From Deltaproteobacteria bacterium RIFCSPHIGHO2_02_FULL_40_11 (GTDB lineage: Bacteria > Bdellovibrionota > JACOXK01 > 2-02-FULL-40-11): 6,397 bases of DNA. This document shows, in pieces, positions 4,354 to 6,397 of this stretch; position 1 is the first letter of the stretch, and each line of letters opens with the position of its first letter. The stretch lies in the NCBI GenBank assembly GCA_001798105.1, contig MGRI01000061.1, forward strand, positions 3,155-9,551. The letters run 5' to 3'. Position numbers and translations under genes: made by a program. The notes under the pieces were generated by a model, which was given only the letters and a program-made list of their open reading frames with translations, searched no databases and was not told the origin of the DNA.

Positions 4354-5286
4354 ATGTCAAATTCACAAAAAATAGAAGACGTCATCATCATTGGCGGTGC
4401 GTGTGCAGGGTTAACGGCTGGCATTTATACAGCTCGGGCCAATTTGAATCCGCTTTTAATTGAAGGCTATCAATCTGGGGGGCAACTCATGCTCACCTCT
4501 GAAGTTGAAAACTATCCTGGGTTTCCAGAAGGGATTCTTGGGCCAGATCTCATGCAAAAATTTCGTGCGCAAGCCGAACGCTTTGGCACGCGGTTTTTAA
4601 CGAAAGATGTAACGAAAGTTGATTTTTCCAAACGCCCTTTTTTAATCCAAGTTGAAAAAGAAGAATTAAAAGCACATGCCGTCATTATTTCAACCGGAGC
4701 TTCTGCAAATTTATTGGGACTTCAAAATGAATCCCGCTTAATGGGAAAAGGCGTTTCAACCTGCGCCACATGTGATGGTGCTTTTTTTAAAGACGCCAAA
4801 GTGTGTGTTGCAGGCGGCGGCGACAGCGCCCTGGAAGAAGCCATTTTTTTAACAAAGTTTGCCTCTGAAGTAACGCTGATTCATCGCAGAGATGAACTGC
4901 GCGCCTCTAAAATTATGCAAGATCGCGCGCATAAAAATAAAAAAATAAAATTTATTTGGGACACAGTCATCACCGATGTTTTAGGCCAGGACCAAATGAC
5001 AGGCCTCAAACTCAAAAATAAAAAAACCAATGCTGAAAGTGAAATCGCCTGTGAAGGCCTCTTTGTCGCCATTGGTCATACGCCCAACACAAAATTATTT
5101 AAAGGTCAGCTCAATATGCATGAAAATGGATATATTGATACCCTTTCAAACCGCACTCAAACCTCTGTTGAAGGTGTTTTTGCGGCAGGCGATGTGCAAG
5201 ATCACTTCTACAGACAGGCTGTTACGGCGGCTGGGAGTGGGTGCCAAGCAGCCATTGAATGTGAGAAATTTTTGGCAAACCGTTAA
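4354..5286 (+). CDS. trxB: Thioredoxin-disulfide reductase, 310 aa
   Basis: Cytoplasmic FAD enzyme that passes electrons from NADPH to thioredoxin. The family order is complete: an N-terminal FAD loop at residues 14-19, EGYQSGGQLMLTSEVENYPGFPEG (37-60), the redox-active CATC (137-140), the NADPH loop GGGDSA (154-159), HRRDELRAS (177-185, with the HRR residues that favour NADPH) and the C-terminal FAD motif FAAGDV (276-281). Length is normal. The FAD loop reads GGACAG where GxGxxG (commonly GSGPAG) is expected, so the second glycine is Ala and the usual Pro is Cys. The rest is standard, so activity is still likely. The ATG at 4354 is chosen because the family N-terminus follows it and the promoter is placed exactly for it; the TTG at 4318 that would extend the frame is the -35 hexamer itself. 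The stop codon lies in the left arm of a 126-bp hairpin. Confidence 0.95.
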   Translation: MSNSQKIEDVIIIGGACAGLTAGIYTARANLNPLLIEGYQSGGQLMLTSEVENYPGFPEGILGPDLMQKFRAQAERFGTRFLTKDVTKVDFSKRPFLIQVEKEELKAHAVIISTGASANLLGLQNESRLMGKGVSTCATCDGAFFKDAKVCVAGGGDSALEEAIFLTKFASEVTLIHRRDELRASKIMQDRAHKNKKIKFIWDTVITDVLGQDQMTGLKLKNKKTNAESEIACEGLFVAIGHTPNTKLFKGQLNMHENGYIDTLSNRTQTSVEGVFAAGDVQDHFYRQAVTAAGSGCQAAIECEKFLANR

Positions 5287-5400
5287 AAAAGGCTCATCTG
5301 CGTCGTTGCCCTCGTCGTATCTCCTTCAACGTACCACTCAAGTACGCCTCAGGAGCTACTCCTCGGGCGCCTAGCATCTGAACCTTTTTTAACGGTTTGC
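5275..5400. repeat. 126-bp long imperfect hairpin at the trxB 3' end, probable terminator or REP-like element
   Basis: Perfect 18-bp outer arms GCAAACCGTTAAAAAAGG (5275-5292) and its complement (5383-5400) bound an interior that folds back around position 5338. Interior pairs include TCA/TGA, TGC/GCA, GCCC (5308-5311) with GGGC (5365-5368), CTCCT (5321-5325) with AGGAG (5351-5355), and CGTAC (5330-5334) with GTACG (5342-5346) around loop CACTCAA. The inner stem is followed by TTTTTT (5385-5390) on the plus strand and, by symmetry, on the minus strand, so it could terminate transcription both ways. The last trxB codons and its stop lie in the left arm. The design looks like a dispersed intergenic palindrome, which is inferred and not shown. 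Confidence 0.75.
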
Positions 5401-5434
5401 GAAACGATTTTTTGGAAGTCAATTTTCCCAATAA

Positions 5435-5482
5435 AATCAATATATTGTGCTGTTTTTTAAAAAAATATACAACCCATAGTAT
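5435..5482. promoter_or_regulatory. Tandem NrdR boxes upstream of nrdJ
   Basis: Box 1 (5435-5450, AATCAATATATTGTGC) matches 13 of 16 positions of the published NrdR consensus acaCwAtATaTwgTGt as I recall it. Box 2 (5467-5482, ATACAACCCATAGTAT) matches 11 of 16. The boxes are 16 bp apart (32 bp start to start, about three helical turns), the spacing typical of NrdR sites. They lie just upstream of the nrdJ -35 at 5490. NrdR is the ATP/dATP-sensing repressor of ribonucleotide reductase genes. Its gene is not in this window, so binding is predicted only. Confidence 0.7.
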
Positions 5483-5489
5483 TTTTTCG

Positions 5490-5518
5490 TTGACAGTTTT
5501 TTTTAGAATTCTTATAGT
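5490..5518 (+). promoter_or_regulatory. Near-consensus promoter of nrdJ
   Basis: TTGACA (5490-5495), a 17-bp T-rich spacer and TATAGT (5513-5518, 5 of 6 to consensus). Transcription is expected to start near 5525, giving a leader of about 155 nt, in contrast to the leaderless gap and trxB promoters. NrdR boxes end 7 bp before the -35. Confidence 0.75.
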
Positions 5519-5524
5519 TTGAGG

Positions 5525-5680
5525 TAGACCTGTTGGAAGCGACCAAGCAATTCGCCGCTTCAAATAGAATACATTTTACAGTTGTGTTGATCAAAAAATA
5601 GTCACCTTAACGGGGTACGTGTGCCCAAAAATGGAGTTAATGTCACCCTCGCGAAGGCGAGGGCAACCGAGGCAAAGATT
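5525..5680 (+). other. Structured 5' leader of nrdJ
   Basis: About 155 nt of untranslated leader. Visible helices are GAAGCG (5536-5541) with CGCTTC (5556-5561), a weak GGGTA/TGCCC stem at about 5613-5626, and the perfect hairpin at 5646-5663. It also holds a possible 17-codon frame whose stop overlaps the nrdJ start. I see no GCCACTG-type cobalamin riboswitch core, so no riboswitch is claimed. Conserved RNA motifs have been described upstream of nrdJ genes in other bacteria, and a covariance-model comparison would tell whether this is one. Together with 5401-5524, this accounts for the 394 bp between trxB and nrdJ; no other gene is seen there. Confidence 0.45.
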
Positions 5681-5684
5681 ATGA
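5631..5684 (+). CDS. Possible 17-codon upstream ORF in the nrdJ leader
   Basis: An ATG at 5631 opens a frame of 17 codons (MELMSPSRRRGQPRQRL) ending at TGA 5682-5684, which overlaps the nrdJ ATG as ATGA. It reads through the leader hairpin, so its Arg-rich content may merely reflect the palindrome. No good RBS precedes it (GGGG lies 16 nt upstream). It could couple translation to nrdJ, or it may be chance. Confidence 0.2.
   Translation: MELMSPSRRRGQPRQRL
5646..5663. repeat. Perfect 7-bp GC hairpin before the nrdJ start
   Basis: CCCTCGC (5646-5652), loop GAAG, GCGAGGG (5657-5663). It ends 17 nt before the nrdJ ATG and 5 nt before the GAGG RBS at 5669-5672. With its TGTCA flank it resembles the very common proteobacterial intergenic repeat built on a GCGAAxGC core, and also the fragment at 1-22. 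It may be a decayed dispersed repeat or may gate ribosome access; the sequence does not decide. Confidence 0.6.
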
Positions 5685-6397
5685 AAATAGAAAAAAGATT
5701 CACAAAGAAGTTAAAACATCCTTTCGATGGGATTGAGTTTGTAAAACGGTCCTCTGAACTTAAAAACACAGATGGTTCAAACGTTTTTAAACAAACCGAT
5801 GTCACTGTTCCAAAATCTTGGTCACAAGTTGCGACAGATATCATTGTTCAAAAGTATTTTAGAAAAGCGGGCCTCAAAAATGCCCCGAAAAAATCTCCCT
5901 ATGGCGACCCAGCTTGCGACGGAGAAACCGACGCCAGACAAGTTTTTCACCGCCTGGCCGGATGTTGGACCCATTGGGGAAAAGAACATGGATACTTCGA
6001 CACCCCAGAAGATGCCAAAAACTTTTATGATGAAATGGCCTATATGCTGGCCACCCAAATGGCAGCTCCCAATTCACCTCAATGGTTTAATACAGGGTTG
6101 CATTGGGCCTATGGCATTCAAGGCAAAAAACAAGGTCATTTTTATGTAGACCCTAAAACTGAAAAGCTCATGCACTCAAAATCTGCATACGAACGTCCGC
6201 AACCCCATGCCTGTTTTATTCAATCCATCAAAGACGACTTGGTGAACGAAGGCGGCATTATGGATTTATGGATCCGCGAAGCCCGACTGTTTAAGTATGG
6301 CTCTGGCACAGGCACCAATTTTAGTAAAATTCGCGGTAATGATGAAATGCTGTCTGGGGGCGGGGTTTCTTCTGGCCTCATGTCTTTTTTAGCCATT
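5681..6397 (+). CDS. nrdJ: Vitamin B12-dependent (class II) ribonucleotide reductase, 5' part, 239 codons seen
   Basis: Reduces ribonucleotides to deoxyribonucleotides using adenosylcobalamin to generate the thiyl radical, independently of oxygen. The N-terminus MKIEKRFTKKLKHPFDGIEF and VPKSWSQVATDIIVQKYFRKAG (43-64) are characteristic of the long (about 1,200 aa) bacterial NrdJ, as are ETDARQVFHRLAGCWTHWG (82-100), APNSPQWFNTG (129-139), PHACFIQSI with the conserved Cys178 (175-183) and GSGTGTNFSKIRG (207-219). The frame is intact to the window edge; the catalytic centre and C-terminal cysteine tail lie beyond it. The ATG at 5681 is preceded by GAGG (5669-5672) at 8 nt and fits the family start; an in-frame GTG at 5621 would add 20 non-conserved residues. 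Regulation probably includes NrdR. Thioredoxin, recycled by the upstream trxB product, is a likely reductant, and the adenosyltransferase at 2301-2858 can supply the cofactor. Confidence 0.95.
   Translation, partial: MKIEKRFTKKLKHPFDGIEFVKRSSELKNTDGSNVFKQTDVTVPKSWSQVATDIIVQKYFRKAGLKNAPKKSPYGDPACDGETDARQVFHRLAGCWTHWGKEHGYFDTPEDAKNFYDEMAYMLATQMAAPNSPQWFNTGLHWAYGIQGKKQGHFYVDPKTEKLMHSKSAYERPQPHACFIQSIKDDLVNEGGIMDLWIREARLFKYGSGTGTNFSKIRGNDEMLSGGGVSSGLMSFLAI

Noticed and set aside
5294..5563. Minus-strand 89-codon frame downstream of trxB
   Set aside because: It runs through the giant hairpin, both NrdR boxes and the nrdJ promoter, and its composition is low-complexity and unlike a protein.
5525..5680. 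Cobalamin riboswitch in the nrdJ leader
   Set aside because: No GCCACTG core or B12-box-like block could be found; only simple hairpins are visible.
5772..6149. Plus-strand 125-codon frame inside nrdJ
   Set aside because: It is an out-of-frame shadow; the NrdJ frame over the same bases carries strong family motifs.
1..6397. CRISPR array, tRNA, rRNA, IS element or prophage
   Set aside because: No regularly spaced repeats, cloverleaf sequences, transposase or phage-like frames were seen on either strand.

Overview
The window reads as an ordinary chromosomal stretch of a moderately AT-rich, probably Gram-negative bacterium. The support is TTGACA-type (sigma70-like) promoters, GGAGG ribosome binding sites, bacterial TrxB, RluA-type and NrdJ proteins, and short palindromic repeats like those scattered through many proteobacterial genomes. 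A Bdellovibrionota or 'deltaproteobacteria'-like source is possible, but the lineage cannot be fixed from this sequence alone. There is no phage, transposase, CRISPR array, rRNA or tRNA. One gene is out of keeping with a typical bacterium: the glyceraldehyde-3-phosphate dehydrogenase is of the archaeal-type (type II) family.

Layout, left to right. A repeat fragment lies at 1-22. A small unknown protein (142-465, +) has a clear RBS. Type II GAPDH (530-1612, +) has no RBS and a promoter placed for leaderless transcription. A minus-strand pair follows, made of a PduO-type corrinoid adenosyltransferase (2858-2301) and an RluA-family pseudouridine synthase (2300-1584). These two genes abut exactly, and the second probably starts at CTG. 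A plus-strand remnant of a nucleotidyltransferase-like gene (2884-3111) overlaps by ATGA a 93-aa helical protein (3108-3389). The 3' end of that small gene doubles as the terminator of a minus-strand membrane-anchored protein (4010-3426). A 343-bp AT-rich intergenic region (4011-4353) carries a 16-A run, a 22-bp perfect palindrome and a 12-bp palindrome. Thioredoxin reductase (4354-5286, +) has the same leaderless promoter design as GAPDH and ends in a 126-bp giant hairpin. A 394-bp gap then holds two NrdR-type boxes, a near-consensus promoter and a structured leader, before the 5' end of a B12-dependent ribonucleotide reductase (5681 to the window edge).

Functional links. PduO makes adenosylcobalamin, the cofactor NrdJ needs. 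Thioredoxin reductase supplies electrons through thioredoxin, a usual reductant of class II RNR. The window therefore holds three parts of one dNTP-synthesis chain, although they lie in separate transcription units.

The most interesting signals are: (1) two unrelated genes, gap and trxB, that share TTGACA, a 17-bp spacer, TACATT and 7 nt to the ATG, which predicts leaderless mRNAs; (2) a spaced NrdR box pair upstream of nrdJ; (3) an archaeal-type GAPDH in a bacterial context; and (4) several compact palindromes of unknown role.
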